From Sinotaia quadrata (lineage: Eukaryota > Mollusca > Gastropoda > Architaenioglossa > Viviparidae): a DNA stretch of 64,000 nucleotides. Position 1 is the first letter of the stretch. Every line of letters begins with the position of its first letter. The notes under the pieces are model-generated. The model was not told the origin of the DNA. It saw nothing but the letters and a program-made list of their open reading frames with translations, and searched no databases. This document shows positions 26,550 through 38,839 of the stretch, in pieces. The DNA is taken from the NCBI GenBank assembly GCA_028829895.1, contig CM054180.1, positions 116,246,473 through 116,310,472 of the forward strand, read 5' to 3'. A program made the translations under genes and the position numbers.

Positions 26550-28149
26550 CTTAGGACAATGACAGTATCAGTCTCCGTGGCATTAGATAAGAACAAAATT
26601 TGCTTGCAAACAAATCTTCGTTTGTACTCATTGTACTGTGCTTGCGGACTGTTCGTCATATATATCTTTGTATTCGCCATAAAGACGTATTAAATTAAAT
26701 TACAAACATTAACTCTGAAAACCCATTAAATTAAAAATAATGATAAACGATTTTGAGCAGAAATATTAAAGTTGCATAACTGATTTAATGCGAGCTTGAG
26801 ATAAGATATTTTTTAAAACTATTTTTTGGTGAATATGATATATCTACTTAACGAAATATAGTATAGGTAATTTAATGTGAGTATAATAGAGTTAGTTTAA
26901 GATTTCTTTGTATAATGGATAATTTAACGCGAGGATGACGTTAAAAAACAACAACAACATCTGTATAGCTAATTTAACGTGAACCTAGACATTTTGTATA
27001 AATAATTTATCGTGAACAAGACTCATTCATTTCATGACTTTCTGTGTAACTAATTTAATGAGAGTATGAAGCATTTCCATAATGATAATTTGTATAACCA
27101 ACTTAATGCAACAGCTTTCCTGCTATATATAAAAAAATTGTTGTCGTAATTTACGCGTGATCGATGTATTTGTTGTAAAGATAATTTTGGATTTTTGTTA
27201 CCATACAAGATTTTGGATTTTGTTACTATACATGTCGGAAGTGTAAAATCAAATGCAAATATCGCTACATTAGTTTTGACAGAGTACGGCATGATTTATT
27301 TGGGACATAACTGCAACAATTCTAAACACGTATTGCTAAAATAATTTATCATTCTAGTTCTCGTTTTGCTGATTTGGGTAGCGAAGAATTACTTTTGTTT
27401 CTTTTATTAACATTAAAACCAACAAACATCATCAACAATAATAATAAATTTTATTTTTAAAAAAAACAACAACAGGCACCCAACTTGTTTTTGTCTTTCT
27501 TGCTCTTGTTCACGAGTAAACCAATAATATTTATTTTGTAAAGCAAACAACACTACAACTAACAAATTTATAAACGCCAAAAAAAAACAAACAAAAAAAC
27601 AAAAAAAAAAACCCAGCAAACAAGAAAACAACAGGAGCTCAACACTTATAAATGTTTGTTTAAACTCATTTATTGAATTGCATTTACTTTGGTCTTCAGC
27701 GCAGAATTGCATGGTGTACGTAGGGTTACATCCTTATCAGTGCCTCAAGTTAGGCCAAGATATCCAGGGACACCACTCTTGTTTAGTTTTTTATCATGCA
27801 AAAATAGAGTAGCATTATACCGACACTGAAAAGTTAACACTTAGAGAAAATGGAGTGGAAAAAAAAAAGAGTTGCGACTTTTATTTATATATATATATAT
27901 GTGTTTATGTGTGGGCGTCGTGTAGAACATAATTCTTTATTTTTGTCCTCATCGTTTTCTGCCTCTGTATATATCCTTTTGTTGCTTTTTTCTCTCTTAC
28001 TCTCTCCGTGTCTCCTACGTGTCTCTCTGTTTCTCAAGTTATTTTCTCTTTCTGTCTGTACCTCTCTCTACTGTTTTTCTCATTCTATGTGTCTCTCTCG
28101 CTAGATTTAAAACGAAAATTCTGTCTGTCCCTTAGTTTTTCTCTGTCTG

Positions 28150-28150
<1 letters not shown>
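26549..28150. other. Presumed intronic DNA
   Basis: Very AT-rich. 26780-27110 holds a diffuse repeat of TAATTTAA(T/C)G(T/C)GA words. A-rich stretches with AAC/AACAAA lie at 27460-27640. No supported gene. Confidence 0.35.

Positions 28151-28153
<3 letters not shown>

Positions 28154-28225
<72 letters not shown>
28154..28225. repeat. (CT)n microsatellite in a T/C-rich region
   Basis: About 36 CT dinucleotides. The flanks from 27950 to 28560 are also strongly pyrimidine-rich on this strand. Confidence 0.96.
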
Positions 28226-28228
<3 letters not shown>

Positions 28229-28621
28229 CTGTATTTTTTCTTTTTTTTCTTCTCTTTTTCTCTTTATATTGTTCTGTCTTTTCTAGGTTCCACCCCCCCT
28301 CTCCTTTTATCTCTTTTGTAGCCACATATCCCATAATATTTCTTCTAGTCCTTTCTGTTTGTACTTGCCTCTGTCTCTAGTGTGTGCTTCTTTTTCCTCG
28401 TGACGTAATAAATATATTCCCTCTCTGCTTCTTCCTCTATTTCTGCGTCACTCTTCTAGTCAAACAAAAGCTCTGTGACCTGTTTCTCTCTATCTGTTTC
28501 TGTTTTATTTTTCCTCTTTCTGTCTCTCTGTTTGAAGATGTATATCTTTCTCTACCAGTGTGTCCCTCAGTTAATAATTCATATATCCACGCCTTTCGTT
28601 CCGTCTCTCTATCACCCTTTC

Positions 28622-28735
28622 TCACGCACGCACACACTCATTCACACACACTCACGCACACACACACACACTCACGCACACAGACATACACACTTACGCA
28701 CACACATATACACACACACATACGCACACTCACAC
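28622..28735. repeat. Imperfect CA-rich tract
   Basis: CACA runs interrupted by CTCACG, CATA and TACG words. Confidence 0.9.
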
Positions 28736-28855
28736 TTCCCCCTTCCACTTTCATTTAACGTACGGAGTTTTGTACGTTTCTGATGTTGGGGTCATTGCTT
28801 TTAAGTGTAATATTTTATTTTATTCGTTGTACTTTAGTACACTCAATCTTTTCCC

Positions 28856-29092
28856 TTGTTAGTGTGACACCTGATAACATTTACCCTTGTCAGTGTGACA
28901 CCTGATAACATTTACCTTTGTCAGTGTGACACCTGATAATATTTACCCCTGTCAGTGACATCTGATAATATTTACCCTTGTCAGTGACACCTGATAACAT
29001 GTACCCTTGTCAGTATGACACCTGATAATATTTACCCTTGTCAATGACACCTGATAATATTTACCCTTGTCAGTGTGACATCTGATAATATT
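28856..29092. repeat. Minisatellite, 28-32-bp unit, about 8 copies
   Basis: Unit TTACCCTTGTCAGTGTGACACC plus TGATAATAT. Copies differ by loss of GT in the GTGTGACA segment. Each unit contains CACCTGATAA, an E-box-like word joined to a GATA-like word. Confidence 0.92.
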
Positions 29093-30175
29093 TTTAAAAA
29101 AATTCTCTCTATTCAGTGCGATCCTTTCATTAATTTTCTCAGCATCTCCAATTTGTCTAGCGTATTTTCCTCTTTCCGCGAAACCATGGATACAATTATA
29201 CATTCCAGCATGTGAACAGTCTCACCATACTGTTTATTTCTGTTTTCTTTTTTTTTCTAATTCACTTCCTCTCTCATTTTTGTATTGTATGTTTTCTGTA
29301 GCTGAGCTTATTATGACACTTTGGAGTTGTTGATACTATTATGAATTCTCTTTCTATCACTTTGCATTAAGTAATGTCAAGCTCCTTAATCTCTGACTCT
29401 TCGCTCAGTCCACCGTTCCTCACCAACACCTCACCTCTGTTTATTTTGGCTTTGATTTTACTCACAATGCCCATCTTACAACATGGCTGTGTTGGAATGG
29501 GTTGGCGGGGTGGGTGGGTTGTCATTTAATTGTTTTGTCGCATAACGGTTTTCACAAACAAATACAGTTTTACTTATCAGTACTTACTGTTCTCCTCCGC
29601 TTTCTCAACTCCCCCTCCCTAACCACATTCCAATCGGTTAAACAGTTCTGTAAATTTCTCTCTTATCTCCAACCCTTCATCACTCTCCTTCCTCATAAGA
29701 TTGAATAGTAACAATATATGCAGACTGTTTGAGTAGAGAGTTAGCGAGCGAGAGAGAGAGACAGAGAGAAAGATTTAAGAAATGTATGATATATATTGCG
29801 AAATATTATCCTCTGTGTTCATCATTTTAATTTTCGCGTGGCTGCTCATGTTTCCGTCAATTCAGGAAAAAACCCACACGTTTTTTTTTCACTAAAGGGA
29901 AATAAATCTTCTAGTTCCTTGGCGATGGCTCCCATATCACCCCACCCACAATTAAAAAAAAACAAACCATACTAGAGAAAGAGAACTGACTTCATTCTCA
30001 TTTTTGTAAGAATTAAGACGCTCTTTATATTTTATTATTAACATGACTTACTAGTAGTCAAAACATTTATCTTTGTCATTTATTTATTTCTGTAGCCTTC
30101 TTCTGCGATGTCTGGTCTTCATGAAGTCCGTTCTTACTCTAATGTGATTTACTGGGAATATATTGTATTATTTCA
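29093..30175. other. Presumed intronic DNA
   Basis: T/C-rich with a short GA patch at 29742-29770. No supported gene. Confidence 0.35.
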
Positions 30176-30178
30176 TTT

Positions 30179-30259
30179 ATGTGTGCGTGTGTATATGTGT
30201 GCATGTGTATGTATGGTTACGTCTGTGTGTGTGTATGTATGTGTGGTTATGCGCGCATG

Positions 30260-30345
<86 letters not shown>
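30179..30345. repeat. (TG)n microsatellite with imperfect left flank
   Basis: Imperfect TGTA/TGCG alternation up to 30257, then nearly pure TG to 30345. Confidence 0.95.
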
Positions 30346-30346
<1 letters not shown>

Positions 30347-30938
30347 CTGCAGATCTGTCCAAATTCGCCTCAAGAGTGTGAGAGGCGCTAGCTCATTGCA
30401 CTTCCCGCAAAATTGTTTCAGAAATTCTTTTCAATTACATTTGCAGTTTTATTTTACATTTTATTATCTCTCTACCTCACTCAGATTGTCACTTCTAGCT
30501 GTTTTCCTCGTCTGAATGAAAAGCAAGCAAACAAATAATAGTAATAATAATAATAATAATAAGAGCTAGATTGCATGAGAATTTTGCCTGTCTGTTGTGG
30601 CGTTAGAGAGAGTGAATAAGCTCTCGGTCTTCAAGTTGTCTGCAGGATGCGAGAAATATTAACTCTTTCTCTGCCAGACACTTAAAAAATAAAAATGGTA
30701 TCAATTGTATGTGCGTGTGTATATGTACGGTGTGTGCGTTGGGGGTATAATATTTGATTTTATCACGACGAGAGGAGACCGAGAAGTAGCCAGTTTTGTA
30801 GGGAAGGGAGTTAAAGCTGAACAGATCTTATTCATAACGAAAAAAAATCCCTGTAGTAAGAAGTTTTAAAATTTATGTTACTCCCATCTGGAAAGATAAA
30901 ATCAAGAACTTGTAAAACTTTTTGGACAGAATACAGTA
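30346..30938. other. Presumed intronic DNA
   Basis: Includes an (AAT)n patch at 30538-30561. No supported gene. Confidence 0.35.
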
Positions 30939-30939
30939 T

Positions 30940-31019
<80 letters not shown>
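30940..31019. repeat. Compound (TG)n(GA)n microsatellite
   Basis: About 19 TG units followed directly by about 20 GA units with one AA interruption. Same TG-then-GA order as at 20857-20967. Confidence 0.97.
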
Positions 31020-31685
31020 TCTTTTATGTTGATATATATCTGTGCCAATGTGCGATCATATTCTTTTGATTGTCATTTGTAACTTATTATTTGTTAAGTT
31101 TACATATTTCTTTATTTTTCTGATGTCGACACATGCGACCTTGAAAGAATTGCATACAAACAATATCGCATTGTAGTTTTCCACATTCACACGGATCTTA
31201 GCAATAAACACAAGTTGATTGGCGTTTTAGAGAAAGATGACCTTCTCACGTCACGATACGGTATGCTTTCCGCTAAAAGATGTCATCTTAATGCACGAGG
31301 GAGTCCTTGGCCGCTTGTTTCAGAAACCATTTTTTAAAAATTTTGTAAATGAATAATGAGATAGCTCAGTAGCTTATTAAATCATTAATTAAATTAACCA
31401 GTATTTAACTTTAGACAACATTAAAATATTTATTTAGCAAAATTTCGTTGGCAGCTTCCTATTATGCACCAGGGAGAAGATGCCTGCATAGGGAACATTG
31501 CAAGATGGCGAAAGTAAAGTCACAAAGTAAAGCATTACATTCAGAGTTAAATAGAAAAATAAACTGACAGAAGAAAATTAGGAATTCCTATTTTTTCAAT
31601 CTTCAGTTTCAAATACACTCACGTAAAATGCTCTACCCACAATCTTTTACAGAAAGCGTTGACGCTCAGACGCCATTTTGCTCAG
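31020..31685. other. Presumed intronic DNA
   Basis: AT-rich, unique-looking. No supported gene. Confidence 0.35.
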
Positions 31686-31689
31686 ATCC

Positions 31690-31990
31690 ATGTACCCATC
31701 AACTTCCAGACCTTTTAGTAAGGCGTACGAGATCAGAAACGTACCAATCAATTTCCTGACCTTTTAGTAAGGCGTACGAGATCAGAAACGTACCAATCAA
31801 CTTCCTGACCTTTTAGTAAGGCGTACGAGATCAGAAACGTACCAATCAACTTCCTGACCTTTTAGTAAGGCGTACGAGATCAGAAACGTACCAATCAACT
31901 TCCTGACCTTTTAGTAAGGCGTACGAGATCAGAAACGTACCAATCAACTTCCTGACCTTTTAATAACACGTACGAGATCGTAAACGTACC
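31690..31990. repeat. Minisatellite, 49-bp unit, about 6 copies
   Basis: Unit ACCAATCAACTTCCTGACC, then TTTTAGTAAGGCGTACGAG, then ATCAGAAACGT; copies start at 31743 and 31792 and so on. The middle copies are virtually identical and both end copies are diverged. Each unit has GTACG and CGTAC about 10 bases apart, able to form a small hairpin. Confidence 0.95.
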
Positions 31991-32525
31991 AAGAAAATTT
32001 AGCTACATATATGTAGACAGCAATCTTAAAGTAAAACCAAATTATTTAAATTTAACTTAGTTGAATTATGGTAATTTAGCTAATATTTTGCGAACTGTTG
32101 AGCTCACTAACTGTCCTACGGAACTGGATTCAACATATTTTAAGTCAGACGATAGACTCTGGCTTTGGACATTTTGGTACGTCTTTGGCCACTAGGTACA
32201 ATGCCTTTGTGTTATTTTCATCAGGGTTTTCCTAAAAGTACATAAGCATGCGGGGATCTACTGCTCTGCTTTCATGTTTGCGTTCGTTCGTGCGTGCCTG
32301 CGTGTGTGTGTGTGTGTGTGTGTGACTGAGTGAATTGTTACTTTTGCTTTTTGCCTATAAACCTGTAAATTCACCCAGAGTTTGATGTGTGGTTTCTTTG
32401 GTGTTTCTGTTTCTCTTCTTTTATGTTATTTTTAGTTTTACAATGCCTCTTTGCTAAAAAATTTCGAACTGGTTGATTGATACCCATTGTTTCTCAAGAA
32501 AAAAAAAAAAAGGGGGGGGGAACAC
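31991..32525. other. Presumed intronic DNA
   Basis: Contains a short TG run (32302-32325) and an A-run followed by a G-run (32500-32520). No supported gene. Confidence 0.35.
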
Positions 32526-32534
32526 AATGGAAAA

Positions 32535-32625
32535 ATCTACACGTTGTTGTGCATAAGCACATAGACTCCTAATTGTGTAGACTGTGAGGGGTTCGAAACC
32601 TTGTGGCAGTACGTTTACCTATTTT
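32535..32625 (+). repeat. Possible tRNA-derived SINE relic
   Basis: The segment ATAGACTCCTAATTGTG resembles a tRNA anticodon arm, and GGGGTTCGAAACC (near 32588) resembles a T arm / RNA polymerase III B box at roughly the right spacing. The A box region (near 32550) is poor. I cannot fold a full cloverleaf, so at best this is the decayed head of a SINE. Confidence 0.25.
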
Positions 32626-32629
32626 GTCT

Positions 32630-33010
32630 CACAGTTGCATTGTTCTTTGTTCACTCGCTAGACAGTTTCTTTCTATTGGGTTTATTTTTTTTTAATTTAA
32701 TTTTTATTTTTTTAAATCTTTGATTTTCATTGTTTTGTTTTGTAAGCCTTTGAACATTAGGCTGTTTAACTGTTAATCGGCTTGGCAACGGTGTGCATTG
32801 ACGGAATGATGAATGGGAAGAGAAGGGGGAAGACAAAACCGGAGGAATTATCGACTCCAGCCGTTTGTTTGGTTTTTTTTTTTTTTGTAATAAAAGAACC
32901 AGCATGCACATCCCCCTCTCCACTTCTTTACCCCACACCTCCATTAGAAAAGTAGTTTGAGAGTGTGACAAATTGTTCCACTCTTCGTTGGAGATCTTTT
33001 GATTCTGTAG
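32630..33010. other. Presumed intronic DNA
   Basis: T-rich stretches (32680-32720, 32872-32888). The 177-codon frame on the - strand that spans here is created by the TG repeat and A-runs and has no domain. Confidence 0.35.
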
Positions 33011-33012
33011 CC

Positions 33013-33014
<2 letters not shown>

Positions 33015-33063
<49 letters not shown>

Positions 33064-33102
33064 CGTGTGTGCGTGCGTGCGTGTGTGCGTGCGTGTGTGT
33101 GT
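33015..33102. repeat. (TG)n then (GTGC)n microsatellite
   Basis: About 22 TG units followed by GTGC/GTGT variants to 33102. Alternating purine-pyrimidine throughout. Confidence 0.96.
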
Positions 33103-33560
33103 TAATGGAAGGACTAGAAATTATCGACGCGCACGGCATACTTAGTGGAGTTCTTGTTTGTTGTTGTTGTTTTGTTTTAAGCACGTTGCTGGTGTTGGTG
33201 ACGTGGGTTTGTTCGAAACGTTTAATGTTAAGAGTCGTCGCAGGAGAGATAATACGTATGAAAGACTTACTGGCACGAGATAAACAATATTACTGGATGG
33301 AAACGCGTGACTTGAAAATTTTTGCATGTAGAAGATAAATATAATTGATATGTCTTCTTTGTGGCTGTTAATCTATCACATCTGATACAACCCATAACTT
33401 GTTTAGTTGGAGCCTAATGATTATCTTTCCCTTTTCATAATTTGTTTAATATTTTGTTGTTTCGCTATCTATCTATCTATCTATCTTGTTTCCTCTCTCT
33501 TTCATTCATGTCTATAACTCTTATATTTAAAATAAAATTTCTTTCCTTGTATCTGCCTTC
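33103..33560. other. Presumed intronic DNA
   Basis: Contains a short (CTAT)n tract at 33465-33485. No supported gene. Confidence 0.35.
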
Positions 33561-34300
33561 TAATGGCTAAGGGCATAACACGACAGAGCTTATTATTAGG
33601 CTATTTTTCACGGATGACCCTGGAGAATAGACCCCCATTAGAGCGCTAACAGGCCATTACACCACACTTCAGTCTACGACGGCACTGGTGCTTATGATCA
33701 GTCTGGCACCTTACTTCAAGATGAGGTGGAGGACAGATGGCTGTGCATGTAGGGGAGGAAGAAAGGTGAGGGTGGGGGTTGGGGTTGGGGGTCGTGTTTT
33801 CATTTCCGGATCGTAAAAGTGTCAAATTACTGGGACTGTTTTCAATACGTGGAGGCGCTGCACTGTGACCGCTGGATAGAAAGAAGCTGCATACATTTAC
33901 ATGACAGGAAAGGTCGAGGGCCTTTAAATAATTGATTTTACTAATGGCTCCAAACTATTTTTTTCCCCTGTTCTGCGGCTCTGCTTAAAGGAGAGTCCAG
34001 ACACAGCGAGAACAGATTGAAAAATCCCATCGTTTAAAGTCACGCTAATTATTGATTACTTTAATTTTGCTATTAATCATAGTTTCTTGTGGGCCCGTAC
34101 AGCCCTCTACCCGTCTCGTGGAGGGACTTGTCACGGAGAGCACGTTCTGTTCTTGCATTTCCTTTAATTCAGGAAAATAAAGATTTGTTATTCAGGGATC
34201 GAGTCGGAAGTTAAAGTGCTAATATGCAAATTCCGCAGCACCTGCGCTCGTGTTCCGTGCACTAAAGCATGGAGAGCAGGAGCACAAGTGGTGGAGTATT
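33561..34300. promoter_or_regulatory. Candidate enhancer / conserved non-coding block
   Basis: A repeat-free stretch that is unusual for this window. 34044-34080 packs five ATTA/TAAT homeodomain cores into under 40 bases. 34224-34231 is a perfect POU octamer-type word (ATGCAAAT), followed 7 bases later by an E-box (CACCTG, 34239-34244). No frame encodes a recognisable protein. The density of developmental-factor words in otherwise balanced sequence looks like an intronic enhancer. This is inference from word content; conservation cannot be seen from one sequence. Confidence 0.3.
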
Positions 34301-35714
34301 ACATTATTCTCAGTTGAACCTTGTTTTACTATTTTTATATTTTTTACTCGTTTTAAAAGAAATATATACATTTTTTTACACAGTAGTAAAATAAACAAAC
34401 AAAAACAACACAGATAGCTTTCTGCTGTTCTTCGGTTAACGTGACTGAATTTATTTTAGTTTTGGTGATAAATATTGGTAGCAAAGTTAAAAACCAAAAA
34501 GCCCAAGCAAACACAGCAAGACATTTTACACATTTTCAGACACTCCGAAGAGTGCACGTGTGTAATTTAAAAAAAAATGTCTGATACAGTAGGAGGCTTT
34601 TAAATACAGTATGGAATATTCTCTTGGTAATCACGTTACGTTTGGTCTCCATGATCACCTACGAAAGTAGAAGCCCATATTGAATTCATAAAGCTTCATC
34701 TACTTTTGCTACCGAGAAATCAGCGTAAATTGGCTGTTCATACCTGGTTTGTGCTTACTTTCGCTTTTGCGCACTTTACTACCGGAAATCGGCGTAAAAT
34801 GACGCACATACATGGTTTGTCTACTTTCGCTCTTTCCGCCGGATTTTCTGCCGACGAAATATAAACGTCAGATATTATATCTTATTTTTCTTTTTAAATT
34901 TTACTTTAGGGTCTGTTACCGAAATGCGTTTGTATTTGAAAAGCTCTGCCTGGGGTATCAGTAGATGCGACCTTGACTAACTGCGGGCCAAGGAGCAAGA
35001 AAAGTAAATCCAACTGGAAGTGACGTATTGATTTAAGAAATAATTACTGATGATTTTGGGTATGCATGTATATCAGATTTTCAACTTTTTCTTAAATTTA
35101 TGCAATAACCAAAAATCGTTTTGTATTATATTGTTTATTCTGAACATGTTCTATCGTTTCTATTTCTATTGCATGTTGTCTTTTGAAATCTGACACAGAG
35201 GCCACGGCCATTTCAAAAAAGTCTCTCAAGACCAATGTTTCCTTCAGCAAAAAATGTAGTAACCCGCAAATTCTGAATTTCGAAACTATCATTATTATTT
35301 GATTTTTTTTTCACACTTCTAATGTATGCACAGAGTTACAGTTTTATTCCTGTTGCATCGTTTGAACCTGAATTCTCTGAATGTAGTCGCGTGAAATCCC
35401 ATTCCTGTTTCCATCGTCTGAATCGATCTAAGTAATATGTGTTATACCGTACGTGCGGGCCAGCGGACCTTTGTCTCTGGCGAAAGAGAACAATCACAAA
35501 CGGCGAAGTGAGTTCATCTTAAAGTCCAAACTGGATTGACATTTTTTTTTTTCCCCCCTGGAAACTTCTTAAAAGGGCCCGCGCTCTTCATCTTCTACAG
35601 CGGTCTTACCTTTCAGGGTCTCTGTTTGATTTCGTACCCGGTCCACACACCTCGTTGTGTTCTGTGCTACAGCGGTACATTTTTGCACTTGTACATTACA
35701 TGGTTTCTTTGTCG

Positions 35715-35715
<1 letters not shown>
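34301..35715. other. Presumed intronic DNA
   Basis: Includes a diffuse duplication around 34710-34830 (CTACTTTCGCT, ACCGGAAATCGGCGTAAA words occur twice). No supported gene. Confidence 0.35.
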
Positions 35716-35716
<1 letters not shown>

Positions 35717-35784
<68 letters not shown>

Positions 35785-35806
35785 ACACACACACACCACA
35801 CACACT
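35717..35806. repeat. (CA)n microsatellite with CCACAC interruptions
   Basis: About 33 pure CA units, then CACCACACACACACACCACAC. Confidence 0.96.
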
Positions 35807-36081
35807 GAGAAGGAAGAACAAAGTGTGGTGGCATAGACTAGGACAGTGATGGCGCCACCAACCACTCAGACCCAAACAATTTCATGTTACATGTACTTTA
35901 AATAAGAAAAAAAATAATATTCTATAAGTAACGTTTTATTCATAGAATATTAAATTTCCATAAAGATAGATATCTGAAACTAAGAGATCATGTTCACATC
36001 AGCATCTAGTTTAAGCAAACGAACGGGTATCATTTAAAAATAAATAAATAAATAAAGAGTAAATTGTCCTATTTTCATATT

Positions 36082-36083
<2 letters not shown>
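35807..36083. other. Presumed intronic DNA
   Basis: AT-rich with a short (AAAT)n patch near 36038-36055. No supported gene. Confidence 0.35.

Positions 36084-36146
<63 letters not shown>
36084..36146. repeat. (TG)n microsatellite
   Basis: About 31 uninterrupted TG dinucleotides. Confidence 0.97.
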
Positions 36147-36147
<1 letters not shown>

Positions 36148-36407
36148 AGTGTGCGTGAGATGCAAAATCTATTCTTTCCCTGTCGTTTGACTTCCAAATG
36201 TTGATCTAAACGCGATGCATCGGGTGGGTTTACTTAGTCATCTGGCAGAGTATATTACAAATTAATTAGAAAATCAATTTGAATTTAATTGTAGAAGTGT
36301 GTTAGGGCAGGGAGATAGTTTACATAGATCCTTCACTCTGACAGGCATCAATGAAAAAGCAGGGGTATTAATATTCGTTTTGATAGTATGTTTGGTTGTA
36401 TGCTGAC

Positions 36408-36513
<106 letters not shown>

Positions 36514-37715
36514 GACAATAGTCGTGATTGTTGCCTTAAATTTTATCTCCCATTGTTTCTTCTTCTGTTTCTGCCTTCAGTGTATCTTTCTTTGCTTCAG
36601 ATAGTTGACTCATATTTCTCTATATCTATTGTTGCAGTTTTGATTTCTCCCTCACCACACGCACGCACACATATTCATTCACACACGTGCACTGAAGCAC
36701 ACACGCGTGGTCACATTTACTTTCTCTGACACAATCATACAAACGTACAAATAAACACAGGCATACGCGTATGTAAATTCGAAAACTTCTCACGCTCAAC
36801 TCAGATGAATTCATATTTTTGTTCTTTCTTTTCCCCACTCATTCTGTCTCTCTTTCTGTCTCACAGATACAAATGCAACGCACGCACGCACGCGCATCTC
36901 ATACATTTATAACATGTTACAGCAGAATTTTAGTCTGTTATCAACATTCGGCAGTTATCACAGAGGACCGCCGTTGTATTAAAGACGTTACCCTTTCGAG
37001 CCCTAACATTCTTTTCTCGAGATTACCGTGGTGGAATTGGTTCTCTTGGACGCTTTCTGTTGCATGATGCATGTTCGTAGCCGTCATTTGTCATGTGGTA
37101 AGGTGACATTTAATCAGCTGGAATGCTGCTGGGGCATCTTTTGTTTTAAATGAAAAGTGGGAAGGGAAACAACTCGTATCATATTTGTGTGAGCACGTTC
37201 CTTTCAGAAGCGAATCCATGTTTGGGCGAGTTCCCATTTTGTATGCAGGATGAAAATTCCTATTTTTTTAAAAACTGTCTTGGGATTGATTTTCAGAGGA
37301 ATTTTATCTCAAAAGTTTTAATTAAGAAACAAACAGTATAGAAATTAGAACCCGACAACGGCTGAGGTATACAGTTAAAAGTGGAGAGAACAAAGTAGCA
37401 TGATTATTATGTTAGACTTCAAGCGTAAACAGATCGCTAAATAAATAAATAAAGAGAAGGTCGAGTATTCATCTCAATAGGTTTTAAGTATGTACAACTG
37501 AAACAGGCATTTACAACTGAATAGTTAACAAAATAAACACAATTAAACCTCTCTAGTTTGGAACATTTTGAAACTAAATCATACCTACTGCACTACGTCA
37601 AATTAAACCAAATAAATTAAACTTAATTAAAACCAAGGAAAAAAAACCCAAACCAAAATGTCTCCTAAATCCAACCCTATCATCTATTCAAAACTAGAGC
37701 CGACCTTACCAAATC
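36514..37715. other. Presumed intronic DNA
   Basis: Imperfect CACA/CACG patches at 36650-36720 and 36875-36895. No supported gene. Confidence 0.35.
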
Positions 37716-37717
37716 AT

Positions 37718-37872
37718 TCCACATCACATCACATCACTCCACATCACACCACATCACTCCACATCACATCACATCACTCCACATCACTCCACATCACATC
37801 ACATCACTCCACATCACATCACATCACTCCACATCACTCCACATCACATCACATCACTCCACATCACACCAC
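37718..37872. repeat. (CACATCACATCACATCACTC)-type repeat
   Basis: ACATCAC and ACATCACTCC words alternate in higher-order blocks of about 20-50 bp. Confidence 0.93.
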
Positions 37873-37916
37873 ACTCAACAAAACTGAACTAAAGGAGCGA
37901 AATTTACTTCGAGCCA

Positions 37917-38240
37917 GGACGAACCAGACCAAAATGCCTCATAATTGAAACCGATCTATATCAGCTATTCAAAACCAGACCAAAATGCCTCATAATTGAA
38001 ACCGATCTATATCAGCTATTCAAAACCAGACCAAAATGCCTCATAATTGAAACCGATCTATATCAGCTATTCAAAACCAGACCAAAATGCCTCATAATTG
38101 AAACCGATCTATATCAGCTATTCAAAACCAGACCAAAATGCCTCATAATTGAAACCGATCTATATCAGCTATTCAAAACCAGACCAAAATGCCTCATAAT
38201 TGAAACCGATCTATATCAGCTATTCAAAACCAGACCAGGC
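37917..38240. repeat. Minisatellite, 51-bp unit, about 6 near-perfect copies
   Basis: Unit CCAGACCAAAATGCCTCATA, then ATTGAAACCGATCTATATCA, then GCTATTCAAAA; copies are 51 bp apart (ATGCCTC at 37934, 37985 and so on). I see no differences among the inner copies, so the array is young or actively homogenised. Confidence 0.97.
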
Positions 38241-38650
38241 AGACCAAACCACTCCAGACTACACTTCATCTCATCATATAATGCCATGCCACACCTAATC
38301 AATCAAACCAAACTAAACTTAATCAAACTATCAAAATGTAAATAGAACATTTAACGAAACGCCTCGCCGAATATAACAAAGAAGTAATATAATATATTTC
38401 TTTATAATATAATATAATAAATATATAATTTCATATTTATCAACTTCTTGTATAACTGCTTTCGAATGCAAATGTTTGATGATCATCTATTTAAATTCAC
38501 ATATTATAAATAGAGCCGAGATATAAGCTGCGCTTTATTACTGCAGTTTCTGTAACAAAAAGATTACAACAGCATTAGGATTGTTATACAGGATTAAATC
38601 TAAGTCATCGCTGAAACTCTACTTTAAAGACTGGAATAAGGATTGCGATC
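38241..38650. other. Presumed intronic DNA
   Basis: AT-rich, with a run of ATATAATATAATA near 38395-38425. No supported gene. Confidence 0.35.
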
Positions 38651-38655
38651 TGTGA

Positions 38656-38838
38656 AGTGAGTTCAGTATAAGACATAGTGAGATCACTATAAGATAAAGT
38701 GAGATCAGTATAAGATAAAGTGAGATCACTTTAGACAAAATGAGATCAGTATAAGACAAAATGAGATCAGTATAAGACAAAGTGAAATCACTATAAGACA
38801 AAGTGAGATCAGTATAAGACAAAGTGAGATCAGTCTTA
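38656..38838. repeat. Minisatellite, 21-bp unit, about 8-9 copies
   Basis: Unit AGTGAGATCAGTATAAGACAA with CAGT/CACT and GACAA/GATAA variants. 21 is a multiple of three, which explains the repetitive open frame on the - strand. Confidence 0.94.
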
Positions 38839-38839
38839 G

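Noticed and set aside
32651..33184. 177-codon frame on the - strand
   Set aside because: The middle is a TH-repeat from the CA/TG microsatellite and the ends are K/N-rich from A-runs. No domain.
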